Shown here: positions 37,011 to 44,972 of the stretch, piece after piece
How the letters are laid out: every line of letters begins with the position of its first letter
How positions within the stretch are numbered: the stretch's first letter is position 1
Source: Metasolibacillus sp.
GTDB lineage: Bacteria > Bacillota > Bacilli > Bacillales_A > Planococcaceae
Direction: 5' to 3'
Assembly: GCF_025291715.1 (NCBI RefSeq)
Contig: NZ_JAMBIZ010000001.1
Location: 1 to 64,000 of the forward strand
DNA: 64,000 bases
Made by a program: the position numbers and the translations under genes
Notes under the pieces: model-generated
The model's database searches: none
The model's input: the letters and a program-made list of their open reading frames with translations, nothing else
Told to the model about the DNA's origin: nothing

Positions 37011-37856
37011 ATGATTGAAGCAATTTTACGATATGAATTTTTACAAAATGCCTTTTTTTCAGGGCTGATTATTGGGGTCATTGCCCCGTTGCTCGGCGTC
37101 TTTATTGTTGTACGCAGGCTGTCGCTCATCGCAGACGCCTTATCACATGTGACATTAGCGGGAATTGCTGGGAGCTTATATATAAGTCAAAGCTTTGCGG
37201 CGATGGCTTTATTAAATCCGATTTATTTAGGAATACTTGCATCGGTTAGTGGCTCGATTTTAATTGAGCGTTTGCGCCGTCTTTATAAGCATTATGAGGA
37301 GCTGGCGATTCCGATTATTATGTCGGGAGGAATCGGCATCAGTGCCATCTTTATTTCGTTAGCAAGCGGCTTTAACACCGATTTAATGAGCTATTTATTT
37401 GGCTCTGTTTCGGCTGTATCGCGTCAGGATTTATGGGTAGTGCTTGCAATTGCAGGCGTTGTTATTATTTTTTTATTATTATTTTTCAAGGAATTATTCG
37501 TCTTATCCTTCGATGAGGAATATGCAAAGGCGAGTGGGCTACCTGCAAAATGGATTCATTTACTATTTATGGTCGTCGTTGCACTTGTCATTGCAGCAAG
37601 CATGCGCATCGTTGGGATTTTGCTTGTATCGAGCCTGATGACGTTGCCTGTTGCAGCGGCAATGCGTTTAGCGAAAGGCTTTAAGCAGGCAATCATTTAT
37701 GCAATTGTCTTTGGAGAGCTTGCGGTTATTATTGGGCTTGTTAGTGCCTTTTATTTAAATTTAGCACCAGGTGGAACAATTGTTGTAACGTCTATTATCA
37801 TTTTATTATGCGTGATTGTTGGAAAGAAAATAAAAGTTCAGGAGGTTGCGCAATGA
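37011..37856 (+). CDS. znuB: Zinc ABC transporter permease
   Basis: This 281-residue metal permease of the ABC-3 family has about eight membrane helices. LSLIADALSHVTLAGIA (about 38-54) is the family signature near the ATPase contact. Start 37011 follows TAGGAGATG; frames opening earlier overlap znuC. It is the second gene of znuC-znuB-zur and overlaps zur by 4 bases, so the regulator is translated with its target. Confidence 0.92.
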   Translation: MIEAILRYEFLQNAFFSGLIIGVIAPLLGVFIVVRRLSLIADALSHVTLAGIAGSLYISQSFAAMALLNPIYLGILASVSGSILIERLRRLYKHYEELAIPIIMSGGIGISAIFISLASGFNTDLMSYLFGSVSAVSRQDLWVVLAIAGVVIIFLLLFFKELFVLSFDEEYAKASGLPAKWIHLLFMVVVALVIAASMRIVGILLVSSLMTLPVAAAMRLAKGFKQAIIYAIVFGELAVIIGLVSAFYLNLAPGGTIVVTSIIILLCVIVGKKIKVQEVAQ

Positions 37857-38272
37857 ATTTAACACGAGCATGGGAAATTTTAAAGGACAATGGCTATAAA
37901 AAAACCGATAAACGAGAGCTCATTTTACAAATGTTTGCGGAAACGGACAAATATTTAACAGCTCGTGATTTATTGGATGTGTTGAAAAAAGACTTTCCAG
38001 GGATGAGCTTTGATACGATTTACCGCAATTTAGCGACATTTGTTGAGCTAGATATTTTGGAAGAAACCGAAATGCAGGGCGAGCGCAATTTCCGCATGCA
38101 CTGTGAATCAGAGCACCACCACCATCATTTCATTTGCCGTGAATGTGGTAGCGTAAAGGAATTGTCATTATGCCCGATGGATTTGCTCGGTGGTAGCTTG
38201 CCAGGCTTTGAAGTAGAGGCACATAAATTTGAAGTGTATGGAAAGTGCCCAGATTGTTTGAATACAATTTAG
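37853..38272 (+). CDS. zur: Zinc uptake regulator Zur (Fur family)
   Basis: This 139-residue Fur-family repressor has an N-terminal winged helix (YKKTDKRELILQMF, FDTIYRNLATF). The metal region is SEHHHHHFICRECGSVKEL and CPDC at the end, giving two CxxC zinc-binding pairs. With zinc bound it should repress the operon. The ATG overlaps the znuB TGA and follows AGGAGG. The location between nfo and yqfW corresponds to B. subtilis yqfV. PerR and Fur are less likely, given the adjacent zinc genes. Confidence 0.9.
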   Translation: MNLTRAWEILKDNGYKKTDKRELILQMFAETDKYLTARDLLDVLKKDFPGMSFDTIYRNLATFVELDILEETEMQGERNFRMHCESEHHHHHFICRECGSVKELSLCPMDLLGGSLPGFEVEAHKFEVYGKCPDCLNTI

Positions 38273-38319
38273 ATGTCATACTACAAAAATGCTCGAAAAT
38301 ATGATAGATTATTAACTAA

Positions 38320-38490
38320 TTGAATAATGCTTGCAAGGAAAAGATGTAAGGGAATTCGGTGAGATGCCGAAGCTATGTCCGTAACTGTATGTGCTTGTAA
38401 CGTGAAATCATGCCACTGTCTTTGAGATGGGAAGGCTTTCGCGAGAGAAAACAGCACGAGCCAGGAGACCTATCTTTTTCTGATCGTCAT
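38320..38490 (+). promoter_or_regulatory. Adenosylcobalamin riboswitch
   Basis: Conserved parts occur in order: AAGGGAATTCGGTGAGATGCC, then GTCCGTAACTGTATG, ATGCCACTG, GATGGGAAGGC and CACGAGCCAGGAGACCT (the B12 box). It leads the corrinoid assembly operon and is followed by a terminator hairpin. Confidence 0.95.
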
Positions 38491-38561
38491 AATACTCTTC
38501 GGAACTAAAGAGAATGCACGGCAATAGAATGTTGCATCATTTGCTTTGTAAACAATTTTCT

Positions 38562-38589
38562 GCCACCCATTCTGACGGGTGGCTTTTTT
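38562..38589 (+). terminator. Terminator of the cobalamin riboswitch
   Basis: GCCACCC pairs with GGGTGGC over a 7-base loop and is followed by six T residues. It lies between the aptamer and the first gene and is the likely switch that stops transcription when adenosylcobalamin is bound. Confidence 0.85.
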
Positions 38590-38634
38590 CATTTCCGATG
38601 AAAGCTTATTCAAACGAAAAAGGAGGAGATGGAC

Positions 38635-39183
38635 TTGGTAAAGAAAGATATGCGCTATATTTGCTACCCATTTATGCGTGAAGCAAGCTGTTTAGTTGAT
38701 TTTGAAATTCGTACAGACTCATTAACAACAAGTATTGGTACGGTTTTTCCTACATTAGAGGGGGACAATGTACAAATTGTGCGTGAAGATTTAGAGAAGC
38801 TACACCCGATGGCCTATCATGTGAACGGTTCTGTGCGTGGCAAGCTTGCTGTTACAGAAGAGGACTTGCAGTTTTTAAGCGATCGCTACGATTTTTATGT
38901 AGCACATACAAAAGAGCAAATTAATCGCTTCGTTTTACCGCAAGGAGTAGAGGCAGCAGCACGTTTACATGTATGCCGTAGCGAAGCGAAAAAATCCTTC
39001 CGTGCATTACATAAAGTAAGCGAGGAGCGCGACGTGCCAGAAATTTTATTTGACTATTTAGGGCTGCTGGCAAACGTATTTTTCGTCATGGCAGTTTATG
39101 TCAACCAAATGAGCGGACACGAGGAAATTGAATTTATTACGAAATCATATCCAATGAAAAAGCGAAAAGAGGACGCATCATAA
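38635..39183 (+). CDS. ATP:cob(I)alamin adenosyltransferase-like protein (PduO-related)
   Basis: The C-terminal half of this 182-residue protein resembles PduO-type adenosyltransferases: FVLPQGVEAAARLHVCRSEAK, then LFDYLGLLANVFFVMAVYVNQM. The N-terminal half lacks the usual start with TKTGDKG and the dimer-contact EL motif and has DFEIRTDSLTTSIGTVFPTLEG instead. It probably adenylates or binds corrinoid, but activity is uncertain. AGGAGG fits a TTG start at 38635 (8-base spacer); the ATG at 38629 is too close. It is the first gene under the B12 riboswitch. Confidence 0.7.
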   Translation: MVKKDMRYICYPFMREASCLVDFEIRTDSLTTSIGTVFPTLEGDNVQIVREDLEKLHPMAYHVNGSVRGKLAVTEEDLQFLSDRYDFYVAHTKEQINRFVLPQGVEAAARLHVCRSEAKKSFRALHKVSEERDVPEILFDYLGLLANVFFVMAVYVNQMSGHEEIEFITKSYPMKKRKEDAS

Positions 39184-39354
39184 AATTCACTGTTAATGGT
39201 ATAAGCCATTAGCGGTAGTTTTATTATGAACAGCATGTGGTACAAAGGAAGAAACAGTATACCCAGAGCTTTTTAAATAAGATATAATGTAACATAGCTG
39301 TCAGGCAACATTGCTTGGCAGCTATTCTAATTCATATATAGCAGGTGACCATAT

Positions 39355-39888
39355 ATGGGACGATTAATATTTATCACAGGTGGTGTGCGCAGTGGCAAAA
39401 GTGCCTTTGCAGAACGCTACGCACAAAAGCTTGCTGAAGGGCGCTCGCTTACATATATTGCATCAGGTGTCGCATTCGATAGAGAAATGCAGGCAAGGAT
39501 TGCACGCCATCAAGCAGACCGTCAAAAGAGTGGCGTGATTTGGCACACGTTGGAAGTGCCTGATACTTTACCACAGGAGCTACAAATGCTAGAGCACAAT
39601 GCCGTTATTTTATGGGACTGTTTAACGACATGGCTAGCAAATGTTTTATACAAGGCACCTCATCATATTGAGGAGCATATCGAAATGTGGAAGCAATATG
39701 TTGCAACGACACAGCAACAAAGCATGACGTTATTGCTTGTTTCCAATGAGGTTTTGGATGAGCCAGCATCCATTTATGAAGAAACAGAGCGCTATAGGCA
39801 ACTATTAGGGGAGCTGCATCAATGGATTGTTGAAAGCTGTGATGAAGCCTATGAAATTGACCATCAACAGAGCATGCGCTGGAAGTAG
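39355..39888 (+). CDS. cobU: Adenosylcobinamide kinase/guanylyltransferase CobU
   Basis: This 177-residue bifunctional enzyme phosphorylates adenosylcobinamide and then transfers GMP. The P-loop is ITGGVRSGKSAFAE (about 6-19). TYIASGVAFDREMQARIARH holds the His that is guanylylated. LLLVSNEVLDEP is the Walker B-like strand. It is followed after 13 bases by cobS. AGGTGACC precedes the ATG. Confidence 0.94.
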   Translation: MGRLIFITGGVRSGKSAFAERYAQKLAEGRSLTYIASGVAFDREMQARIARHQADRQKSGVIWHTLEVPDTLPQELQMLEHNAVILWDCLTTWLANVLYKAPHHIEEHIEMWKQYVATTQQQSMTLLLVSNEVLDEPASIYEETERYRQLLGELHQWIVESCDEAYEIDHQQSMRWK

Positions 39889-39901
39889 GAGGGAGATTCA
39901 A

Positions 39902-40669
39902 ATGAAGCATTTTTATACAGGAATATTGCTTTGCCTACAGTTTTTTAGCGCATTGCCAATTAAACGAGAGCTGCCTTTAACAAATCAAAACGTGACAGCG
40001 ATGTATGCCATTATGCCCCTTTTAAGCTTGCTGACAGGTGCAGCTACAATTGGTTTTTTGCAGCTCAATCAACACTGGCTTCACTTGTCGCCATTAGTGG
40101 TTGCCATTATTTTAACAATCGTAATGATTGCTGTCACTGGTGGTATACATACAGACGGCTTTATCGACACAAGCGATGCCTTTTTTTCATATCGTGATCA
40201 GGAAAAGCGTTTAACAATTTTAGATGATCCACGCGTTGGGGCATTTGGTGTGTTAGCTGTTGTCAGCCTATTACTATTGAAAATTGCCTTTTTGTATGAG
40301 GCGCTATTGCGCGAGGTGGATATGCTGTATTTTATAGCAGTTCCATTGCTAGCTCGCCTCGCTATGTTACTCTATTTCATGACAATGAACAGCGCTAAAA
40401 CGACAGGTCTTGCGGCTTATTTTAAGGAGCGTGTGCAGCAAAGAACTGTAGGCATTGCCTGCGCTATTTATAGCATGCTAGTTATTGGTTATGCTTTGTA
40501 CACAGGTGAATGGTCACTACTTATTTTATACAGTGTAGCATTGCTAGGTGTATTGTATTATCGACACTGGTCCAAGAAAAATTTTGCCGGCATGACAGGC
40601 GATTTGCTTGGAGCTCTTTATGAAGGGATGGAGCTACTATTATGGGGGACGCTATTACTATTCATTTGA
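39902..40669 (+). CDS. cobS: Adenosylcobinamide-GDP ribazoletransferase CobS
   Basis: This 255-residue integral membrane enzyme joins AdoCbi-GDP with alpha-ribazole 5'-phosphate. Signatures are QFFSALPIKR at the start, GGIHTDGFIDTSDAFFS (about 80-96) with DDPRVGAFGV after it, and FAGMTGDLLGALYE near the C-terminus, which carry the metal-binding acids. About six membrane helices are visible. Start 39902 has AGGAGGGAG. It overlaps the following cobC gene by 28 bases. Confidence 0.94.
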   Translation: MKHFYTGILLCLQFFSALPIKRELPLTNQNVTAMYAIMPLLSLLTGAATIGFLQLNQHWLHLSPLVVAIILTIVMIAVTGGIHTDGFIDTSDAFFSYRDQEKRLTILDDPRVGAFGVLAVVSLLLLKIAFLYEALLREVDMLYFIAVPLLARLAMLLYFMTMNSAKTTGLAAYFKERVQQRTVGIACAIYSMLVIGYALYTGEWSLLILYSVALLGVLYYRHWSKKNFAGMTGDLLGALYEGMELLLWGTLLLFI

Positions 40670-41232
40670 TTCGACATGGCAAAACGAAGGCAAATGTTGA
40701 ACGCAAATATATTGGGCATACGGATGAGCCAATCTTACCTTTAACGCCAGTGCAGCTGACGGTGCGGCCCTCTATTGTTTATGGAAGCGATTTGCAGCGA
40801 TGCCGACAAACAGCAGCCTGCTATTTCCCATATGTGCCTTATAAGGCGAATGCTGATTTACGAGAGCTGCATTTTGGACAGTTTGAAATGAAAACATATG
40901 AGGAATTGAAGGATTATCCACTTTATCAAAAGTGGTTGGCTGATCCATTGCAAGTAACACCACCAGATGGGGAAAGCTTTATCGATTTTACAGCGCGTGT
41001 AGAGAGAGCAATGAAGCAAATTATTATTATGCCAGGTGATTATACATTCGTTGTGCACGGAGGGGTAATTCGTTTGCTGCTTGCGAAGTTTTTACAGCAT
41101 CCATTTAATAGCGTTTATGCAGAGCATTCGACGATATATAGCTGTACGTGGTCACATTTTTCTGCATGGAAGGAGGGAGAGCGATGCACATCTACATCGG
41201 AGGTGCCTATAATGGCAAGCGAAAGTATGTGA
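40642..41232 (+). CDS. cobC: Histidine phosphatase, probable CobC
   Basis: This 196-residue phosphoglycerate-mutase-like phosphatase has the catalytic RHG in IHLIRHGKTKAN (about 8-19), a conserved Glu in LRELHFGQFEMKTYEEL, and the second His in FVVHGGVIR. In this operon it likely removes phosphate from adenosylcobalamin 5'-phosphate or alpha-ribazole phosphate. It starts inside the cobS end and ends inside the next gene, showing tight translational coupling. Confidence 0.85.
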   Translation: MGDAITIHLIRHGKTKANVERKYIGHTDEPILPLTPVQLTVRPSIVYGSDLQRCRQTAACYFPYVPYKANADLRELHFGQFEMKTYEELKDYPLYQKWLADPLQVTPPDGESFIDFTARVERAMKQIIIMPGDYTFVVHGGVIRLLLAKFLQHPFNSVYAEHSTIYSCTWSHFSAWKEGERCTSTSEVPIMASESM

Positions 41233-41588
41233 AACAGTATTATCAAAGCTACAGACAGTATGTTTTTGAAGGAGAAATCCCTGAGAGTTCCGCTTTTACT
41301 ACACAAGATGTTGTCATCGTTGGACGCTTCGAGCAGCTTGTTCAACAGCTCACACACTTAACCGAGGATGAAGTAGTAGAACAGCTGATGGAGAAGCTAG
41401 GGCAGCTGGATAAGGTGGCAACACTTGTCTGTGTTTGCACAGATATGGGGCGAGGCATTGTCCCACTTGACAAAGAGCAGCGATTTTTACGCGATACATG
41501 CGGGAGGCTATATCAAGCAATGTTTGCCTATAGTCATCAGGTGACACGTATTTGGTATGGCATTCCACAAGTAATAAAGGAGACATAA
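41184..41588 (+). CDS. CobU-like protein with altered P-loop
   Basis: This 134-residue protein is related to CobU: its second half, CTDMGRGIVPLDKEQRFLRD followed by GRLYQAMF and a final GIPQVIK, matches the C-terminus of canonical CobU. The P-loop region is GGAYNGKRK (residues 6-14): the Ser/Thr after Lys12 is Arg, and the protein is about 40 residues shorter than CobU. It may have lost kinase activity or serve a different nucleotide. Start 41184 has AAGGAGGGAG. A complete CobU is encoded at 39355-39888. Confidence 0.75.
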   Translation: MHIYIGGAYNGKRKYVKQYYQSYRQYVFEGEIPESSAFTTQDVVIVGRFEQLVQQLTHLTEDEVVEQLMEKLGQLDKVATLVCVCTDMGRGIVPLDKEQRFLRDTCGRLYQAMFAYSHQVTRIWYGIPQVIKET

Positions 41589-41589
41589 A

Positions 41590-42072
41590 ATGACGAAGGC
41601 AAATTTACGATATCTTGTTTTAACTGCGTTATTGGCGGCATTATGTGCAATAGGGGGACTTGTAAAAATTCCTGTTTCAGCGACGGCTTCAGCGGCGCTC
41701 GATTCAGCTCCCGCACTATTAGCCGCATTTGTATTACCACCAATTTATGCAGGCTTTACTGGCGCTTTAGGCCATATAGCGACAGCAGTCAGCTCAGGTA
41801 TGCCACTTGGTCCCTTGCATGTAATTATTGCATTGGAAATGTTTGTGATTATTTTAGTGTTTGCCTATTTACATAAGAAGGGCTTTGATAAAATAAAGTG
41901 GCTTTGGACGTTGGTTGCAAACGGTGTGCTTGCCACATTGCCATTTTATTTTTTAATTTCACCAGCCTTTTTTATAGCTGCAGTGCCGAATTTATTGCTT
42001 GCGACAGCTATCAACATCGTTGTGGCATGGCTCTGTGCCCCACTTCTACAGCGCGTGAAAGTGGAGGGATAG
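41590..42072 (+). CDS. cblT: ECF transporter S component, probable CblT (alpha-ribazole uptake)
   Basis: This 160-residue integral membrane protein has about five or six helices. The N-terminal ALLAALCAIGGLVKIP is typical of ECF S components (helix one, energising-module contact), and GFTGALGHIATAVSSGMPLG forms the likely ligand site. It is placed between the CobU-like gene and the probable alpha-ribazole kinase, which fits the CblT-CblS pair of Bacillota. It starts 1 base after the preceding stop, with AAGGAGACA. The shared ECF ATPases are not here. Confidence 0.7.
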   Translation: MTKANLRYLVLTALLAALCAIGGLVKIPVSATASAALDSAPALLAAFVLPPIYAGFTGALGHIATAVSSGMPLGPLHVIIALEMFVIILVFAYLHKKGFDKIKWLWTLVANGVLATLPFYFLISPAFFIAAVPNLLLATAINIVVAWLCAPLLQRVKVEG

Positions 42073-42076
42073 CACG

Positions 42077-42742
42077 ATGCGAAATGCCATACAAATTGAT
42101 GAAAATATTATTTTAACAATCGACAATGCAGGCTGTATCGGTGAAAAAGAGGCGGACATAGTAAAAGTACCAAATGAAATTGTCGCCTATTTTGCGACGC
42201 GTGTCACGCTGTTAGAGCAATGGTGTGCAGGTGCAGAGCCAAGTCATTTACTACTCGCAAACTTTACAGGTGATGTCGCGTGGGATGACTATGTAAAGGG
42301 CTGTCAGCGTCAATTTGATGAAATAGGGAAAGCTTTACCCCCGATTACAGGCTCAACAGAATCAAATTTTTCAGCATTGCAGTCAGGCTTCAGCTTGACG
42401 ATGGTAGGGAAAAAGCATTTGCAACCAACGATAGAGAACTGCCATTATTTTGTCATTGGGCGACCATTAGTAGGACAGCAGGTGATGGAGCATATGCAGG
42501 ATATAGCGAGCCTACATGAGCTTTATACGTTATGGCAAGCGGACATTATTCAAGCAATATGGCCATGTGGCTCAAAGGGGATCGGCACAGAAATCACTGC
42601 ATTTACTGGGCAAGCGCTTAGCTGTGAGCTAGATATGGCAAGCTCGGCTGGACCAGCAACGGCAGTGCTTGTTGCCGTACATGAAGCAGATATTGCCCGA
42701 TTGTATAAGGAAATTTCAACACCGATTTATCGCTTAGGGTAG
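42077..42742 (+). CDS. cblS: Probable alpha-ribazole kinase CblS (PurM/ThiL fold)
   Basis: This 221-residue protein has features of the AIR-synthase-related kinases: TIDNAGCIGEKEADIVKVP with the metal-binding Asp, ARVTLLEQWCAGAEPSHLLL-like core (read here as TRVTLLEQWCAGAEP), LANFTGDVAW, and PPITGSTESNF for nucleotide binding. I recognise it as CblS from this pattern and from the CblT-like neighbour, not from a search. It would phosphorylate imported alpha-ribazole for CobS, bypassing CobT. GGAGGGAT precedes the ATG. It is the last gene of the operon. Confidence 0.68.
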   Translation: MRNAIQIDENIILTIDNAGCIGEKEADIVKVPNEIVAYFATRVTLLEQWCAGAEPSHLLLANFTGDVAWDDYVKGCQRQFDEIGKALPPITGSTESNFSALQSGFSLTMVGKKHLQPTIENCHYFVIGRPLVGQQVMEHMQDIASLHELYTLWQADIIQAIWPCGSKGIGTEITAFTGQALSCELDMASSAGPATAVLVAVHEADIARLYKEISTPIYRLG

Positions 42743-42745
42743 AGA

Positions 42746-42829
42746 AGTGATCAAATAACAGGGAAAAGTGATCAAATAGGCTCGAGAAGTGATCAAATAG
42801 ATTCAAAAAGTGATCAAATAAGACAAGAA
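42746..42829. repeat. Phased repeat array 2: four units at exactly 21 bp
   Basis: AGTGATCAAATA occurs at 42746, 42767, 42788 and 42809 with 9 variable bases between. It starts 3 bases after the cblS stop. The core differs from the CGCAAATA core of the other arrays but the period is the same. Confidence 0.85.
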
Positions 42830-42904
42830 ATCGCTCATAAACTTTTACCACATATGTAGCATAAGCATAACTCACGCATACAATGTGGAAAAACAAAGAA
42901 AGAG

Positions 42905-43534
42905 TTGGTTTTCTTGTCTTTTACATTTCCAATTACAACGCAAACGCATACTGTGCAGAAATCGCCACAGCAAATTATTTACTACCCTCAGGCTGTACAA
43001 ATGCACAATCCGTCATTGCAATTTTTTATTAACCAAACCATTGCACATGAAACACAGCAGCTTATCAACAAACAAGCGGGAGATTTGCCGTCCACAATTG
43101 AGCAAATGCTTGGCACATATGAGCTGAAAAATAATCAACGTGATGTGTTTAGCTTAACGCTATCAAACTACGTTTATTTTTATCATGCAGCACATGGAAT
43201 GACATACGTGCAACCATTGACATTTGACTTGAAAAAGGGGCAGCTATGCCAGCTAAAGGACTTATTTAAGCCTGATAGCGATTATGTAAGTGTTTTATCG
43301 AAGCATGTGCAGGCGCAAATTAAAGAGCGTGATATCCCAACTATAGAGCCATTTACGGCAATTGAGCCGAATCAATTTTTCTATATTGCGGACAAAACGC
43401 TCGTTTTATTTTTCCAATTATATGACTTAGCACCGTATTATTATGGCTTGCCAATGTTCCCAATTTCGGTGTACGACATTGAAGATATCATCGTAGAGGA
43501 TGGGCCACTTGGGCGAATGATAGCAGGGAATTAA
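42905..43534 (+). CDS. DUF3298-like protein
   Basis: This 209-residue protein has the form of the DUF3298/PdaC-like extracellular domain: FFINQTIAHETQQLI early, then LTLSNYVYFYHAAHGM with an Ala/His-rich turn. Later come FDLKKGQLCQLKDLFKPDS and a C-terminal PISVYDIEDI. Such domains are usually secreted or anchored, yet here only a short hydrophobic N-terminus exists (FLSFTFPITTQTHT), and the TTG start has just AAAGAAAGAG before it. The real start or signal peptide may be damaged. It is convergent with the next gene, overlapping its end by 4 bases. Confidence 0.6.
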   Translation: MVFLSFTFPITTQTHTVQKSPQQIIYYPQAVQMHNPSLQFFINQTIAHETQQLINKQAGDLPSTIEQMLGTYELKNNQRDVFSLTLSNYVYFYHAAHGMTYVQPLTFDLKKGQLCQLKDLFKPDSDYVSVLSKHVQAQIKERDIPTIEPFTAIEPNQFFYIADKTLVLFFQLYDLAPYYYGLPMFPISVYDIEDIIVEDGPLGRMIAGN

Positions 43535-44526
43535 TGCTCCTTCGCCTTGTGCCAGCCTTTGTAGATATCGATACAAGCTGTAATAATGATTACGATGATT
43601 GTCGCAAAAATAATAGCGCTAATTCCTTGCTCTATTTTTGCAGGTGCTGTCTGCATAATAGTAGCTAAATAGGGGGCTAGCTCGTTATTGATTAGATTAT
43701 CATGACTAATAATAATGATACTGATAATCGTTGTAATAAGCTTAACGATAAGATTGGCAATGGCTATATTCATCGTCCATGCGCGCTGCTTGAGTTTATA
43801 TAAAAGCAGCGCTATTTCTAGTGCTACAGCAAGCAATAAAAGTGGCAGACAGGCAAGCAATGTTTGCTGCTGGAAAATAGGTGTCATTAACAATAAATGA
43901 TCGCCTTCAGCTTTTTGATAAATACCGATAAAATGCTCCGCTGTTAAGTAACCAGCTGTTAAAATAACAATCCAAACGGCTTCCACTACTATTTCACCAA
44001 TAGAAATACGTTTGCTATCAGGAATAATTTGTACAGCATGCAATGCATCAATTGTCCATTCCTCACCATGCTGTATTTTTTTTACACCACTGCGCTCTAA
44101 AATAACAAAGGTAATCGTAATCCAAAATAAAACTTGTAGTGCCACACCAATTAAGCCTGGAATGCTGAAGCTAATAAATTCCAACAGCATTGTCAACATA
44201 ACTTGCTCCCCATCTAGCAAGGAAAAGCTTTGAATCGCCTGAACAACAAGCGCAATAACGAGCGCCCAAGGCAATACGAGTTTGATTGTATCGAGATATG
44301 AATCATAAAGTGAAGGACCAATTAAATAGCGTTCCTCGTCTCGGTAATTTGCTGCAAAATCAGCAGGGTTGCCGAGCTTCTCTAAAACAATCTGCACATC
44401 TTCAGTCGTATAATTTATTGGTAGCATATCCTCAATTGTTGATGTAAGCTCAAGCGCTATATCATGTCGAGCTTTTTTAGGTAATCTGCGTGTTACTTCA
44501 TATACATAAGCCTCAATTAACCTCAT
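43531..44526 (-). CDS. HAAS-domain membrane protein next to PadR
   Basis: This 331-residue protein has an N-terminal HAAS-like helical domain (about 1-80; YVYEVTRRLPKKARHDIALEL, ENLGNPADFAANYRD-like, read here as LEKLGNPADFAANY). Seven or eight membrane helices follow. HAAS modules almost always sit beside PadR regulators and are thought to connect them to the membrane. It overlaps the PadR gene by 4 bases (ATGA), so the two are coupled. The signal sensed is unknown. Confidence 0.78.
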   Translation of the reverse strand: MRLIEAYVYEVTRRLPKKARHDIALELTSTIEDMLPINYTTEDVQIVLEKLGNPADFAANYRDEERYLIGPSLYDSYLDTIKLVLPWALVIALVVQAIQSFSLLDGEQVMLTMLLEFISFSIPGLIGVALQVLFWITITFVILERSGVKKIQHGEEWTIDALHAVQIIPDSKRISIGEIVVEAVWIVILTAGYLTAEHFIGIYQKAEGDHLLLMTPIFQQQTLLACLPLLLLAVALEIALLLYKLKQRAWTMNIAIANLIVKLITTIISIIIISHDNLINNELAPYLATIMQTAPAKIEQGISAIIFATIIVIIITACIDIYKGWHKAKEH

Positions 44527-44861
44527 GATTGATGTCCTCCCTGTAGTAAAGTAGTTAATTCAGTAGCTAAAGTTAGCCATTCTAGCTTTAGCTGTTCGAA
44601 AATTTCACGACCATAGTCGCTAATCACGTAATATTTACGTGGTCTGCTTTCACTTGTATCCCAACTGCTTGTCACAAGTTCTTGCTTTTCTAAGCGTCTT
44701 AATAAAGGATACAGCGTATTTTGTTCAATGCTAACACCTGCTTGCTCCAGCCGTTCAACAAGTGAATAACCATACTGAGGTGTTTCGAGCTGACTTAACA
44801 CAGCTAATGTCAACGTCCCGCGTCTTAATTCTGTTGTAAAAGACTCGATTAATGAGCTCAT
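44523..44861 (-). CDS. PadR-family transcriptional regulator
   Basis: This 112-residue winged-helix regulator contains ELRRGTLTLAVLSQLETPQYGY, EQNTLYPLLRRLEKQELV and SRPRKYYVISDYGREIF, which are the hallmark segments of PadR proteins. It is probably the autoregulator of itself and the HAAS membrane protein. AAGGAGTTG precedes the ATG. A near-palindromic TATACTGTGTATAATACAGTATA (44877-44899) upstream could be its operator and overlaps a -10-like TATAAT. Confidence 0.88.
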   Translation of the reverse strand: MSSLIESFTTELRRGTLTLAVLSQLETPQYGYSLVERLEQAGVSIEQNTLYPLLRRLEKQELVTSSWDTSESRPRKYYVISDYGREIFEQLKLEWLTLATELTTLLQGGHQS

Positions 44862-44972
44862 CTTATCAACTCCTTATATACTGTGTATAATACAGTATAG
44901 TATGATGTACGTCAATGTGTGATTCTTTACAAAATAAAAATCGCACGGAATATTCCATTCCATGCGATCTAT

